Assembly (NCBI RefSeq): GCF_015687155.1
Contig: NZ_JADPQF010000002.1
Span: forward strand, 372,001 to 436,000
Reading direction: 5' to 3'
DNA from: Aliikangiella sp. G2MR2-5
GTDB lineage: Bacteria; Pseudomonadota; Gammaproteobacteria; Enterobacterales; Kangiellaceae
Length of the DNA stretch: 64,000 nucleotides
Under the pieces are notes generated by a model. It worked only from the letters and a program-made list of their open reading frames with translations, was not told the DNA's origin and made no database searches. Positions 9,048 through 18,260 of this stretch are shown piece after piece. Each line of letters begins with the position of its first letter. Position 1 is the first letter of the stretch. Position numbers and translations under genes: made by a program.

Positions 9048-10310
9048 TTAATAATAAAGAGAGACGAACACCCTGATTAGCGCAACCCAACCAAGTGTGA
9101 TCATAAATATCATCCAGAAATCTTTTTTAGTAAATTTTAGTTTCTCACCATTTGTCCTGGCAACAACACCTGCCAGACCGAGTAAAAAGAACTGGGTTTC
9201 ATACTCCAGCGTGACAAACATTGAACTTATTAAATAACCAACCAAAGCCAGCGAAACCGAGCGGGCAATTGACTGCTCCTGACTATTATCGGAATGAACT
9301 ACGAAAAAGTAGATATTCCGAAAAGCCCAGAAATAAGCCGCTATCCACAAAAACAGTCCTGGAAACCCGAGCTCCCCCATATTTTCAATTGCAGAGTTAT
9401 GCGCAATCAGGCTTCCTGTGTAATCCGCATAATTCCCCCTTCCTATACCAAATAGCGGATTTTGACTTATCATTTCAATACCCTGCATCCACATGTCAAC
9501 CCGATGCTGGGCTGAGTTATTATCATCTTTAACCTGGGTCAGATGGCTTGGAGCAAGTATCAGCGCCGCAAAACATAATCCTCCTACCGCAAAAATTTTG
9601 CCAATAGAAAGGTTGAGCCGCTCTATATTGCGAAACAAGAGGTACATACCGACAATTCCCATAGTCGCCAGAAATCCTCCGCGAGAGCCTGTGTACCAGA
9701 TAGCCAGAAGCAATGGCGCTAATGCAGCAATGGAGAGAATTTTCTTGAAAGCGCCATAATGCTTGTCAAGGAACTGCAAAATAAAAGGGAGACCTAAAGT
9801 ATAAAGTACGCAGAATACTCCCGGCCCATCAAAAATATTAATCCAGCGCGTTCGACCGGTTCCTCCAGCCTCAAGCACACTTCGATCTACCCAGCCAAGC
9901 GTTTGACCAGCCCAGCCCAGCCCATCGGGCGAGAGTTTATGCTGGATCCCCTCGACAACGATTACCATTACCAGGAGGGCAAGACGATAAGCAGCTTTCT
10001 GTATTCCCTCCATATCGGCAACGCTCGCAACAACCAATTTATAGAGGATGAACCATTTGATATAATTCACAATTCTTGTTGTAGTTAATGCGTTGGTATC
10101 ATTGGCAAAAGACGCCAAAATTATCCAGAAAATATAGGCGAGTAGAATAGTATCCAGTACATCCCACTGGGTAAAATTCTTCATCTTCCCTGTTGCCATC
10201 AAGACAATAAACCAGAGAGGATAAACAATCAGATCTGTACGTAAACCAATAAAAGGTTCGATCCACAGTTGCGGAGCGATAAGTAAAGTTATCAGGTAAA
10301 GAAATATCAT
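9048..10310 (-). CDS. O-antigen ligase / polymerase family membrane protein (Wzy_C)
   Basis: The 420-residue protein has about eleven membrane segments and a large extracytoplasmic loop in the middle. YTGSRGGFLATMG is the hallmark of the O-antigen ligase (Wzy_C) family, and FGIGRGNYADY matches the conserved loop that follows. Such proteins either polymerise repeat units (Wzy) or ligate glycans to acceptors (WaaL/PglL). XrtA-type loci normally carry a member annotated as an O-antigen ligase. It lies beside a Wzx flippase and a Wzz protein in the same locus, so a polymerase role is plausible, but ligase cannot be excluded. Confidence 0.8.
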   Translation of the reverse strand: MIFLYLITLLIAPQLWIEPFIGLRTDLIVYPLWFIVLMATGKMKNFTQWDVLDTILLAYIFWIILASFANDTNALTTTRIVNYIKWFILYKLVVASVADMEGIQKAAYRLALLVMVIVVEGIQHKLSPDGLGWAGQTLGWVDRSVLEAGGTGRTRWINIFDGPGVFCVLYTLGLPFILQFLDKHYGAFKKILSIAALAPLLLAIWYTGSRGGFLATMGIVGMYLLFRNIERLNLSIGKIFAVGGLCFAALILAPSHLTQVKDDNNSAQHRVDMWMQGIEMISQNPLFGIGRGNYADYTGSLIAHNSAIENMGELGFPGLFLWIAAYFWAFRNIYFFVVHSDNSQEQSIARSVSLALVGYLISSMFVTLEYETQFFLLGLAGVVARTNGEKLKFTKKDFWMIFMITLGWVALIRVFVSLYY

Positions 10311-10568
10311 TGACTTAAACTGGCAGACTCTTTTTAAAATGCCTTTTCATCAAAAGGCTTCATCCATGAAAACCACCAATTGCTGTGAGCAGATTGGTAG
10401 ATCAGCAAATATTTGTTATATCAGCTCTTAATTTCCCTATTCTAATACATGAAGACCATCGATGCATTGGCTGAACTAGCAGATTGTACACATCTCAACT
10501 AGTAATCACCATGTGGAAAGGAAATTTTTGGCAAAATATTCTCAGTAGCTGAGATTATGAGATTAATT

Positions 10569-10584
10569 CGCGGTATAATCCGCG
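10569..10584 (+). promoter_or_regulatory. Sigma-70 minus-10 box inside a CGCGG/CCGCG dyad
   Basis: A perfect TATAAT (10574-10579) lies about 30 bases upstream of the CapK-like gene's ATG at 10610. It is flanked exactly by CGCGG (10569-10573) and CCGCG (10580-10584), a 5-base inverted repeat. The minus-35 region is weak. A protein that binds the dyad would cover the minus-10 box. The rest of the 299-base gap 10311-10609 shows nothing else convincing. Confidence 0.5.
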
Positions 10585-10609
10585 CAAACGGATACCAAAG
10601 ATAAGAACC

Positions 10610-11953
10610 ATGAACTTTTACCAGGATGTTTTTTTCAGAAGCCTTGACAGACTAAGAGGCAGAAAGACCATTGAACGACTCCACTTCTTGAGAAAATCGC
10701 AAAACTGGAGTCGAGAACAAATTGACCAGTGGCAACTGGAAAAGCTCAATGAGTTACTGACTCAGGCTAAAAGCCACTCCCCTTTCCATAGCGACAGGTT
10801 GAGAAATATTGAACTCCCGCTTAAGTCGCTCAAGCAACTCGAAAACCTCCCTATCTTAACCAAGAGCGATATTCGTAAGAATCAGGCTTCAATTAAGAGT
10901 GACAATATCGAGCCCTCTCGCTTTGTAGAAAGTCGTACAGGAGGTTCCACCGGTGAGCCAATGTTTTACTTTTGGGATAAGCGCGGAATGGACTGGAATC
11001 GTGGAACTGTTTACCGAAGCGCCGAGTGGGCCGATACCAAACTTGGTGAAAAGACGGTGCAAATGTCTGGCTCTCACTTTGACTATACACAGTCGCAGTC
11101 ACTCCAGAACAAAATTGTCTACTTTTTGCAGCGATATAAAGATTACCCCGTTTCTTATTTAACCGACGAAATACTGGAAAGCTATTATCAAGACCTGCTT
11201 AAGTTCAAGCCCACCAGTATTTGGGGGTATGCCAGTGGGGTCAATGTGTTCGCAGAATATATAGAGAAGAATCATCCTGATACTAATTTTGACTTTCTCA
11301 AGGCAATAATGACCAGTTCTGAAATGCTCTGGCCAAAACAGCGCGAAACAATCAATCGCGTATTCGGTGGCGAAAAAGTATTTGATCAGTACGGTAGTCG
11401 GGAATTTTACATGGGTGCAGAGTGTAAAGCTCACAATGGTTATCACCTGCATTCCGAAGTCATTCTTTTGGAAGTAGTCGATGATGACGGCAAGCAATGT
11501 AAGCCTGGAGAGCTGGGCAGAATTTTAATTACCGACTTATCTAACCATGCCTTTCCGTTTATTCGCTACGAGATTGGTGATCTGGGTATTTTGGAAGAGC
11601 CTACCCAGTGTAAATGCGGTATGCACTTACCCAGGTTGAAATCGGTTCAGGGGCGAATAGCGGATATGATTGTATTGGAAGATCGAGTGTTAACACCACC
11701 GAACTTCACCATCTTGATGAGTGACATTCGAGGACTGAAAAGCTTCCAACTGCAACAGCACAAAATCGATGAAATTGAAGTCCATTTAGTAAAGGATACT
11801 ACCTTTACCGATGAAGTAGCCGACTACATTCACTCTTCAATCAAGAAAATGGTTAATGACAAGACAGAGGTCAGCTTGAAGTATGTTGATGACATTGCTG
11901 TACCGGAATCTGGGAAGCGCCGATTTATTATTTCGACGGTCAATCAGCACTAA
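10610..11953 (+). CDS. CapK/PaaK-like adenylate-forming ligase
   Basis: The 447-residue protein belongs to the phenylacetate-CoA ligase/coenzyme F390 synthetase-like group often called CapK in capsule loci. SRTGGSTGEP (about residues 108-117) is the AMP-binding P-loop-like motif; FDQYGSREF and the later LPFIRYEIGDLG-type stretch (here AFPFIRYEIGDLG) match the adenylation core and its hinge. Such enzymes activate a carboxylic acid as an acyl-adenylate, then pass it to CoA or a carrier. An acyl carrier protein (31054-31314) and an acyltransferase in the same locus suggest acyl or aminoacyl decoration of the polysaccharide. It is encoded opposite to its neighbours, with its own promoter. Confidence 0.85.
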   Translation: MNFYQDVFFRSLDRLRGRKTIERLHFLRKSQNWSREQIDQWQLEKLNELLTQAKSHSPFHSDRLRNIELPLKSLKQLENLPILTKSDIRKNQASIKSDNIEPSRFVESRTGGSTGEPMFYFWDKRGMDWNRGTVYRSAEWADTKLGEKTVQMSGSHFDYTQSQSLQNKIVYFLQRYKDYPVSYLTDEILESYYQDLLKFKPTSIWGYASGVNVFAEYIEKNHPDTNFDFLKAIMTSSEMLWPKQRETINRVFGGEKVFDQYGSREFYMGAECKAHNGYHLHSEVILLEVVDDDGKQCKPGELGRILITDLSNHAFPFIRYEIGDLGILEEPTQCKCGMHLPRLKSVQGRIADMIVLEDRVLTPPNFTILMSDIRGLKSFQLQQHKIDEIEVHLVKDTTFTDEVADYIHSSIKKMVNDKTEVSLKYVDDIAVPESGKRRFIISTVNQH

Positions 11954-11966
11954 GAGGACAAATAGT

Positions 11967-13028
11967 TCAGCTTAACTCCTGATAAACCTTTAGCCACTGG
12001 CGCTTGATCTTTTCCCAGGCAAGGTCATCGACATAAGCCTTCGCCTGCAAGCTTATCTTATTGGCAAGTTCAGGCTGCTCCAGGAGCTTCTTCATATGTT
12101 CAGCCAGAGCAACGTCATCATTGGAATCGGCTAACAAGCCGGTTTCACCGTCGCTTAAAATATAAGGAATCCCACCAACGCTTGTGGACACCACCATAAC
12201 CCCACTAGCATATGCTTCAAGAATAGAGCCAGGCATATTATCAATGACAGGCGTGTTGATCAGAATATCCGACTTTTCAAAATATGAGGCGACTTCCTCA
12301 TTAGGTACATTTCCGACTAACTCAACATGGTTTAATTTGAGAGACTTGATCTGCGACTCGATAGCTCCTCGTTCCGGACCATCACCAAGAATATACATTT
12401 TCGCATCAGGAAAAAACTTTTGCAGGTGAGAAAAAGCTTTTACCGCACAGGCAATATTATAGACAGGAGTTAAGTTTCGTACCGAAAGGACTATCGGCTT
12501 TACCTGCTCGCGCAAGCGATAGCTAAACCGCTCAACATTGGCAAAATTTGGAATAATGTTGCTTTCATGCCCAAATTTTCGGAAAGTAGCTTGCAAATAA
12601 CCTGATGGAACAATAAATGCCGAAGAACGTTTTACTGCATAGGTTAAAACCCCTCGATTATCGGCAAAAAAATCCCCTGCGCCACCGCCATGATAATGCA
12701 TAATAATTTTTTTACCTGCAAGTCTGGCGATAAACATTGGAATCAAGGTGAATAAGTAGAAATTCAATCCCGATGAACTAAAGATATGAATGATTCGACA
12801 ACTCAGTATTTTTCTACAATCCAGAATAAACGCTAGTAACTTGAGTAATCCTTTAAGGCCTCGAATTTTTTCGAGTAGCGCAGGCAATTTTCTGTTTGTT
12901 ACTATTGGCACGATATCAATGTCAGCGGAGAGCATACGGGTTAAATGCTCATTGGCTAACACTGTCATACCTGCATTAGGTGGCGGATATTCAGAAACAA
13001 GGCCAACTTTACCAATAGTTTTTTGCAT
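11967..13028 (-). CDS. Glycosyltransferase family 4
   Basis: The 353-residue protein has a GT-B fold: an N-terminal EYPPPNAGMTVLANEHL start, a linker, and a C-terminal domain with ILGDGPERGAIE and a donor-binding region around SILEAYASGVMVVSTSVGG and DGETGLL. It should transfer a sugar from an activated donor to the growing lipid-linked repeat unit on the cytoplasmic membrane face. It is convergent with the CapK-like gene, only 13 bases apart, and lies at the 3' end of the deacetylase-glycosyltransferase run. The donor and acceptor are unknown. Confidence 0.85.
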   Translation of the reverse strand: MQKTIGKVGLVSEYPPPNAGMTVLANEHLTRMLSADIDIVPIVTNRKLPALLEKIRGLKGLLKLLAFILDCRKILSCRIIHIFSSSGLNFYLFTLIPMFIARLAGKKIIMHYHGGGAGDFFADNRGVLTYAVKRSSAFIVPSGYLQATFRKFGHESNIIPNFANVERFSYRLREQVKPIVLSVRNLTPVYNIACAVKAFSHLQKFFPDAKMYILGDGPERGAIESQIKSLKLNHVELVGNVPNEEVASYFEKSDILINTPVIDNMPGSILEAYASGVMVVSTSVGGIPYILSDGETGLLADSNDDVALAEHMKKLLEQPELANKISLQAKAYVDDLAWEKIKRQWLKVYQELS

Positions 13029-13046
13029 TCTAATTTAAGCCCTGCT

Positions 13047-13664
13047 TTATTGACTCTCTAAACTGCAAAGAGAAACCTCTGCTTGTCGGTACTCTTTTAT
13101 TAGTTTCGGCATTATTTTCGCGTTTAGATCATAGTCGTCATGAAATAAAAGGATATCTCCTTTCATCACCATATTCGGTGATACATTGTTCATAACTTCT
13201 TCTTCAGCATCATAGGAATCTCTGCTATCAAGAGACCACATGACAACTTTTAATCCATATCGAACAGCCATAAAGAGACCAGTTAAAGTCAACTCTCCAT
13301 AGGGAGGACGATAATACTTAATTCGATAACCAAACTGTTTTTCGAAGCGTCTGATATACGCAAAATCAGCGGCAACTTCTTGGCGCGACATTTTTCTTAA
13401 ACTCTTGTGAGAGAATGAATGGTAACCAATATCGTGTCCTAGCTGAATGACTTCTTTAACAATTTCAGGATGCTTTTCAATTTGGTCGCCGACCCAGAAA
13501 AAAGAAGCTCTGACACCAGCGTCAGACAAGGCATTAGCTATTTTTAAGGTGTTCACGGGATGAGGACCATCGTCAAAAGTTAAATAGACACCACTTTTCT
13601 TTCCCTTTCGGATCAGAAAGGGAGACATTAAGAAATATATCAAGTTAATAATGAGCGATTTCAA
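13047..13664 (-). CDS. Polysaccharide deacetylase (NodB domain), compact
   Basis: The 205-residue protein is nearly all catalytic domain and has the full NodB motif set: TFDDGPH, GYHSFSH (metal-binding His pair), RPPYG and a late LLFHDD. It therefore looks like an active metal-dependent de-N- or de-O-acetylase. The N-terminal hydrophobic stretch (residues about 4-17) may anchor it or serve as a signal. It is the most canonical of the deacetylases here. Eighteen bases separate it from the glycosyltransferase downstream and sixteen from the one upstream, so they are co-transcribed. Confidence 0.9.
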   Translation of the reverse strand: MKSLIINLIYFLMSPFLIRKGKKSGVYLTFDDGPHPVNTLKIANALSDAGVRASFFWVGDQIEKHPEIVKEVIQLGHDIGYHSFSHKSLRKMSRQEVAADFAYIRRFEKQFGYRIKYYRPPYGELTLTGLFMAVRYGLKVVMWSLDSRDSYDAEEEVMNNVSPNMVMKGDILLFHDDYDLNAKIMPKLIKEYRQAEVSLCSLESQ

Positions 13665-13680
13665 CTGGGTAAACCTGATG

Positions 13681-14883
13681 TCAATGATTGATAAAGGGGT
13701 TGACTATATCTTTAGCATTACTCTCCCAAGTATGCTCCTGCATTAGTTTACTGTAGGCACTCTCAGCGATAGCTTTACGTTTTTCGCTATCATCTAACAA
13801 AAGACTAATACAGTCCTTCATCCCGTTCATGTCCAATACATCGAAAATCAATCCGGTTTCGTCATGTGTCAGCACGTCAGTAATCGGCATCAACCTGGGG
13901 GCAACCACAGGGATTTTTAGCCCCATAAACTCGAACATAACAACAGGAGAGCCGAATTCGTTTGAATGGGTTATAACAGCGATATCAAGTAACGATATAT
14001 ATTTCTGGACTTCAGCTCTGGGTACAGCACCTGTCAAAATAATTTTATCTTCCAATCCAAGCGTTTTAGCTCGCTCTCTTACATCTTCTAGAACGGCACC
14101 GTCACCTATCAGCAATACAACTAAATCAGAATAACGCTTTTCTAAATCAGCAAAGGCTTCCACTAGCAGGTCGAGCCTATCCCAATCATCAAACCAGCCA
14201 GCAAATCCAATAACAGTTTTATTGTTGAGCCCATATTTTTCAACCAGTTCGCCAGGCTCTTTACTGCCTTTAAATTTTTCTGGCTCTATTGCATTGGGAG
14301 TGACTAAAACATTCTCTGCGGTAACCCCCTGCTTCACAATCATATTTTTCAGGTAAGAAGAAACCGTGTGTATCGAGTGACAGCGTTTAAACAGGAAACG
14401 TTCAAATTTATCACAAAGTCGCTTAAACGTTTGTTTACGGGCACGGTCTTTGATACCGCTGACTTCATTGGCTTCAAGAATTAACGGAATACCGTATTTT
14501 TTGGCTTTAATTGCACCGGCCACCATGAAAAACGCATAGCGCTCATAAATGAGATCATAGTTACCGGACTTGAGTTCTTTTTCCAGCGCCTTCATTGCGA
14601 CAAGATTGTATCCTATCTCCGCAAACTCAAACAAAAAGTTAGGCAAATTTTTACTAACAAATTTCCAAAGGGATTTTACGCCTGATGTTTTAACTTCTGA
14701 CTTATCTACCGGCGCATTGCCTGCCTCAGCCATAGGATCAACGCCAGCAGGCGACACAATAGTCACTGAATGCCCCATCGCTTCAAGCGCTTTAACAATG
14801 CTGGTAATGTGTACTCCCTCAGCACCTCGTCCTTGAGTTCTGTGATGATACAAAATATTCAGTTTATTCTTATTATCCGACAT
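13681..14883 (-). CDS. Glycosyltransferase family 4
   Basis: The 400-residue GT-B protein begins NILYHHRTQGRGAEGVHI, a variant of the glycine-rich acceptor-side loop. Its C-terminal donor domain shows VIGFAGWFDDWDRLD, LIGDGAVLEDV and VVMFEFMGLKIPVVAPR. It overlaps the upstream glycosyltransferase gene by 11 bases, which implies translational coupling. It probably adds one sugar of the repeat unit. The sugar is not predictable from sequence. Confidence 0.85.
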   Translation of the reverse strand: MSDNKNKLNILYHHRTQGRGAEGVHITSIVKALEAMGHSVTIVSPAGVDPMAEAGNAPVDKSEVKTSGVKSLWKFVSKNLPNFLFEFAEIGYNLVAMKALEKELKSGNYDLIYERYAFFMVAGAIKAKKYGIPLILEANEVSGIKDRARKQTFKRLCDKFERFLFKRCHSIHTVSSYLKNMIVKQGVTAENVLVTPNAIEPEKFKGSKEPGELVEKYGLNNKTVIGFAGWFDDWDRLDLLVEAFADLEKRYSDLVVLLIGDGAVLEDVRERAKTLGLEDKIILTGAVPRAEVQKYISLLDIAVITHSNEFGSPVVMFEFMGLKIPVVAPRLMPITDVLTHDETGLIFDVLDMNGMKDCISLLLDDSEKRKAIAESAYSKLMQEHTWESNAKDIVNPFINH

Positions 14884-15988
14884 TTTCTAATTGCTTTCCT
14901 TCGTAAAGCTTTTGGTATTGCTTAACCACATTTAACTGATAGAAATGAGATCTGAAATAGTCAAAACCTCTTCTACCCATCTCTTCTCTCAAACGATTGT
15001 CAGCGACCAGAGACTCCAATGCCAAAGAATACAGTTCAACATCAGGCTCGACTACTAGTCCGGTCATACCGTTGTCAACAGTCTCAGGTATACCACCAAC
15101 CTTTGTCGCGATTACCGGCAACCCAAGACTCATAGCTTCCAGAATAGCTATAGAAATTCCTTCGTAATCAGAAGATACAGCAAAAATATCCATACTATTC
15201 AGAATTTCACCTACTTTATCACTAAAACCATAAAAAGTGACTTTTTTCGAGATGCCGAGAGACTCGGTCAAAGACTCCAGAGCTTCTCGCTCAGGCCCTT
15301 CCCCGACTAACGTCAAATGAGCTTTTTCCAGAGAAGGAATTTTCGAAAATGCGGTGATGAGCAAAGGGTAGTTTTTAATCGAGGCTAACCTGCCAACAGC
15401 AACAACGTTAACTAAACCGTTAGGATGTTCCGTTGGGCTCGATTCCAGACCATGAATGCCGTTATGAATTCGTACAACTTTTTTCGGTTCCAAACGAATA
15501 TCGGAAAAAATATATTCCTTAATCGAGTCAGAAACAGTCACATGCCAGTCAACTTGACGTGAGAGTTGTCTTTCCAGAAAGTGTCTAACCGATTTCTTAA
15601 AGCTGGATAAAAGAGACCTTGAGTAATCTATATATGGGCCATGAACAGTATGAATCACTGAGTCAATTTTAGCTCCTTGTTTTCTGGCTAACTTTATCGC
15701 TCTGGTCGCTTCCAGATAAACACTCCAGTTATGGATATGTACTATATTAATGCCCTGTTCAATAATAAGCTTTGCTAATTTGCCGACAATCTCTGGATCG
15801 TTACCTTCTTTGCCCTCAAGACAGATCAAAGATATATCTTTTTTCGCTTCTTTTACCAGCTCTCCTGCTCTCTTGGTCATACAGATAAACTGATGGTAAT
15901 CAGAAGACATATCGTTAGCAAGCTGGAGCAGAACTTTTTCAGCACCACCGAACTCCAATGACTCTATGACATGCAATACTGATTTCAT
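14873..15988 (-). CDS. Glycosyltransferase family 4
   Basis: The 371-residue GT-B protein opens with VLHVIESLEFGGAEKVLLQL, the typical GGAE loop of family 4 enzymes. The C-terminal domain has VAVGRLASIKNYPLL, LVGEGPEREALE and the ISIAILEAMSLGLPVIATKVGG donor site. Its stop overlaps the start of the following glycosyltransferase gene, and it begins two bases after the stop of the gene upstream, so all belong to one transcript. It is predicted to act on the cytoplasmic side of the inner membrane. Confidence 0.88.
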   Translation of the reverse strand: MKSVLHVIESLEFGGAEKVLLQLANDMSSDYHQFICMTKRAGELVKEAKKDISLICLEGKEGNDPEIVGKLAKLIIEQGINIVHIHNWSVYLEATRAIKLARKQGAKIDSVIHTVHGPYIDYSRSLLSSFKKSVRHFLERQLSRQVDWHVTVSDSIKEYIFSDIRLEPKKVVRIHNGIHGLESSPTEHPNGLVNVVAVGRLASIKNYPLLITAFSKIPSLEKAHLTLVGEGPEREALESLTESLGISKKVTFYGFSDKVGEILNSMDIFAVSSDYEGISIAILEAMSLGLPVIATKVGGIPETVDNGMTGLVVEPDVELYSLALESLVADNRLREEMGRRGFDYFRSHFYQLNVVKQYQKLYEGKQLENVG

Positions 15989-15990
15989 TA

Positions 15991-17091
15991 TTATTTTTCT
16001 ACCAATGATTTTACTTTTTCATACATTTCCCAGGCACTTACATAGTGAAGTGTATATTCGGGTTTATTTTTGAAACTTTTATCAAGGGCCGACCACAAAT
16101 CAAAAAATCCATTTCGTTCAAAAAACATCTGGCTATTTTTAGGTTGTAATCCATGCGTATGGAGCTTGATAAAAACATGTTCTTCAGCTCCCTCAACGCA
16201 TATGTTAGCAGCCTCCCAAAGCTTTACACGACTCAAACCAGGCGGAGCATCGCCTGAAAGTTCGCTGCTTTCAATCTTCGGGATAACTCCAAATTTTCGA
16301 TTTTTCCAATTCAGCATCAATGGCCCCTGGATCATCAGTAATTTATCCTGATACCATTTTCCTACTTTTGCTCTCTCTCCGGTATCATGTGATTTACAGT
16401 GTCCCTTTTCCTCGGCCCAATAAATTTGATTGATCGTTTTAGTTTGAGTATCACTCGGCGCAGAAGGCATAGTCATATCATAAACACATCCAGTCTTCTG
16501 CAATACTTCAATTTCATTATTTACACCACACCAACGACCATCAGGGCGTGAATTGTCAAGAGCCCAGTTACCGTGAATGAAACCGTATATAAGCTCACCC
16601 TTTTCGTTTCTTCGCAATAGATTGTGCTTTTCGTTAAGTAACTGCTTAAAGCCGTTGAGTGTTTTCTCTAAGTTTTCGGCGGTGTCGTTGTCGTGGTGGA
16701 GGTGGATGTCAACATCACCAAAACCATCTTCACAAATCTTTTGAATCTGCTGTAAAACATACTCGTCGTACTCTTCTTCAGGATAAAAGTACGAATGCTG
16801 TGGAGGGCGTCCGTTAGAATCACTGAATTGACTGGCTACTTTTCGATATTGTTCGACCCAGTTATCTACTAGTCCGCGAGCAACTTCCTGAGTCACATTA
16901 TTAAAGTAGGGTTCATAGTGATCTGCGAGACACACATAGATGTGTTTGTGCCTTGCATTTGACTGCCTCAACTTTCTAGTTCGAATATAGGAAGCAATCC
17001 ATATATCCATATGGCGAGACTTCAAAATCCCCCAAAGACCAAATAGTCCTATTAATCCACCGACTAAAATCAGCATCAACCAAAACATCAT
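15991..17091 (-). CDS. Membrane-anchored protein of unknown function, deacetylase-like
   Basis: The protein (366 residues from the chosen start) has one N-terminal membrane helix and then a soluble domain. Motifs such as HIYVCLADHYEPY, DVDIHLHHDND, FIHGNWALDNSRPDG and VFIKLHTHG are rich in His and Asp and are reminiscent of the deacetylase/beta-alpha-barrel hydrolase fold, but I do not recognise the family with certainty. I chose the ATG at 17091: it overlaps the stop of the upstream gene as TGATG, and a GGAG lies about seven bases before it. An in-frame start at 17112 is possible. A role in modifying or trimming the polysaccharide is inferred from context. Confidence 0.6.
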   Translation of the reverse strand: MMFWLMLILVGGLIGLFGLWGILKSRHMDIWIASYIRTRKLRQSNARHKHIYVCLADHYEPYFNNVTQEVARGLVDNWVEQYRKVASQFSDSNGRPPQHSYFYPEEEYDEYVLQQIQKICEDGFGDVDIHLHHDNDTAENLEKTLNGFKQLLNEKHNLLRRNEKGELIYGFIHGNWALDNSRPDGRWCGVNNEIEVLQKTGCVYDMTMPSAPSDTQTKTINQIYWAEEKGHCKSHDTGERAKVGKWYQDKLLMIQGPLMLNWKNRKFGVIPKIESSELSGDAPPGLSRVKLWEAANICVEGAEEHVFIKLHTHGLQPKNSQMFFERNGFFDLWSALDKSFKNKPEYTLHYVSAWEMYEKVKSLVEK

Positions 17092-18260
17092 CAACGCTCC
17101 GCTTTTTTCCACTGTACTTTGGAAGAGTCATTTAAATAGCGCAAGAATCCAATAAATAGTGCATAGTTCATAATGGTAAAGTACATCGGAATATAAATGT
17201 AGGACGGCAGTTTTTCTTTGCCCCGGTTCTTCCAGCCATAAAGTGACAGACTATAAAATGCTACTTGTCCTAGCAATAACAGAAAAATAAACTTATTCTG
17301 CCAAAGCATAAGACTGGTAATAAAAATCAATATAAGAAAATGTGGTGCTAACCATCTGAGCACTTTGTGAGAGATAAAGTTAAAAGCAAAAAGCGTTTTA
17401 GGTGGAAACAAAAAATCCTTTTCATGTGCAATCGTCTGATAGCCACCAAATGTCATTCGAACCTTAACATTAATATCATCCTTAATATCAATAGAGGCTT
17501 GTTCATAAGACTTTGCATTCTCTTCATAAAGAACACGATAACCAGCTTTTACCAGGTCAAAAGTAATAGCAGCATCATCATTAACTTTGTGGCTATCTAT
17601 CGGATTAAAACATTTTGTTCTAACTGCAAGAATTTCGCCTTCTGCAGCAGTGATTGAACCTAATTTACTTTCTGCCTTTTTAATTTGCGACTCATACTTC
17701 CAATAGAGACCATCACCTTCTGCAGACTCACGCTCATTATTTTCATAGATATGTTTTGCTCCTGTTACAGCACCTATTTCTTCATCTTCAAAATGTCGAA
17801 TCAACTGCTTAACGGAGTCTTTACTAAAGTCATTATTTGCATCAGAAAAAACCAGCACTTCCCCTTGAGCCTGCTCTACCGCACGATTAAGAGCTGCAGA
17901 CTTTCCTCCCCGTTTTGGATCGTGCATCCCAATGACACCGTTACCAAAATTTTCGACAATTTCAGAAGTCGAATCAGATGAGCCGTCAGAAACAACAATA
18001 ACCTCAAATAATTCGGATGGATAGTCAATTTCCAGAGTATTTTTCAACTTTTGCTCAATAACTTTTTCTTCATTATATGCTGCAATAATAAAAGATACTT
18101 TAGGAAAATAATCTAACTCTTCCGCGGACTTAATTCTTCCTTCATGAGGGTCTTGTTTTTGATCACTTATTAGCTTTATTAAAAGCGGATAGACGAAATA
18201 GTTGTATAAAAACAAACATGAAGAAGAAATAAAAACGAGATATAAAGCCAACTTAATCAT
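17091..18260 (-). CDS. Membrane glycosyltransferase family 2
   Basis: The 389-residue protein has a membrane helix at about residues 3-25, a GT-A catalytic domain (VSFIIAAYNEE, VVSDGSSDSTSEI, the DxD-like FSDANND, and a later NDDAAITFDL) and three or four C-terminal membrane helices after residue 290. This layout matches processive or initiating family 2 enzymes such as poly-GlcNAc synthases, although the QxxRW motif of true synthases is not evident. The stop overlaps the following gene as TGATG, and the start overlaps the preceding one by eight bases. Confidence 0.85.
   Translation of the reverse strand: MIKLALYLVFISSSCLFLYNYFVYPLLIKLISDQKQDPHEGRIKSAEELDYFPKVSFIIAAYNEEKVIEQKLKNTLEIDYPSELFEVIVVSDGSSDSTSEIVENFGNGVIGMHDPKRGGKSAALNRAVEQAQGEVLVFSDANNDFSKDSVKQLIRHFEDEEIGAVTGAKHIYENNERESAEGDGLYWKYESQIKKAESKLGSITAAEGEILAVRTKCFNPIDSHKVNDDAAITFDLVKAGYRVLYEENAKSYEQASIDIKDDINVKVRMTFGGYQTIAHEKDFLFPPKTLFAFNFISHKVLRWLAPHFLILIFITSLMLWQNKFIFLLLLGQVAFYSLSLYGWKNRGKEKLPSYIYIPMYFTIMNYALFIGFLRYLNDSSKVQWKKAER

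Noticed and set aside
10528-10543. TTGGCA resembling a sigma-54 minus-24 box upstream of the CapK-like gene
   Set aside because: The minus-12 element at the required spacing reads TCTC, not TTGC, and a good sigma-70 minus-10 box lies closer to the gene.
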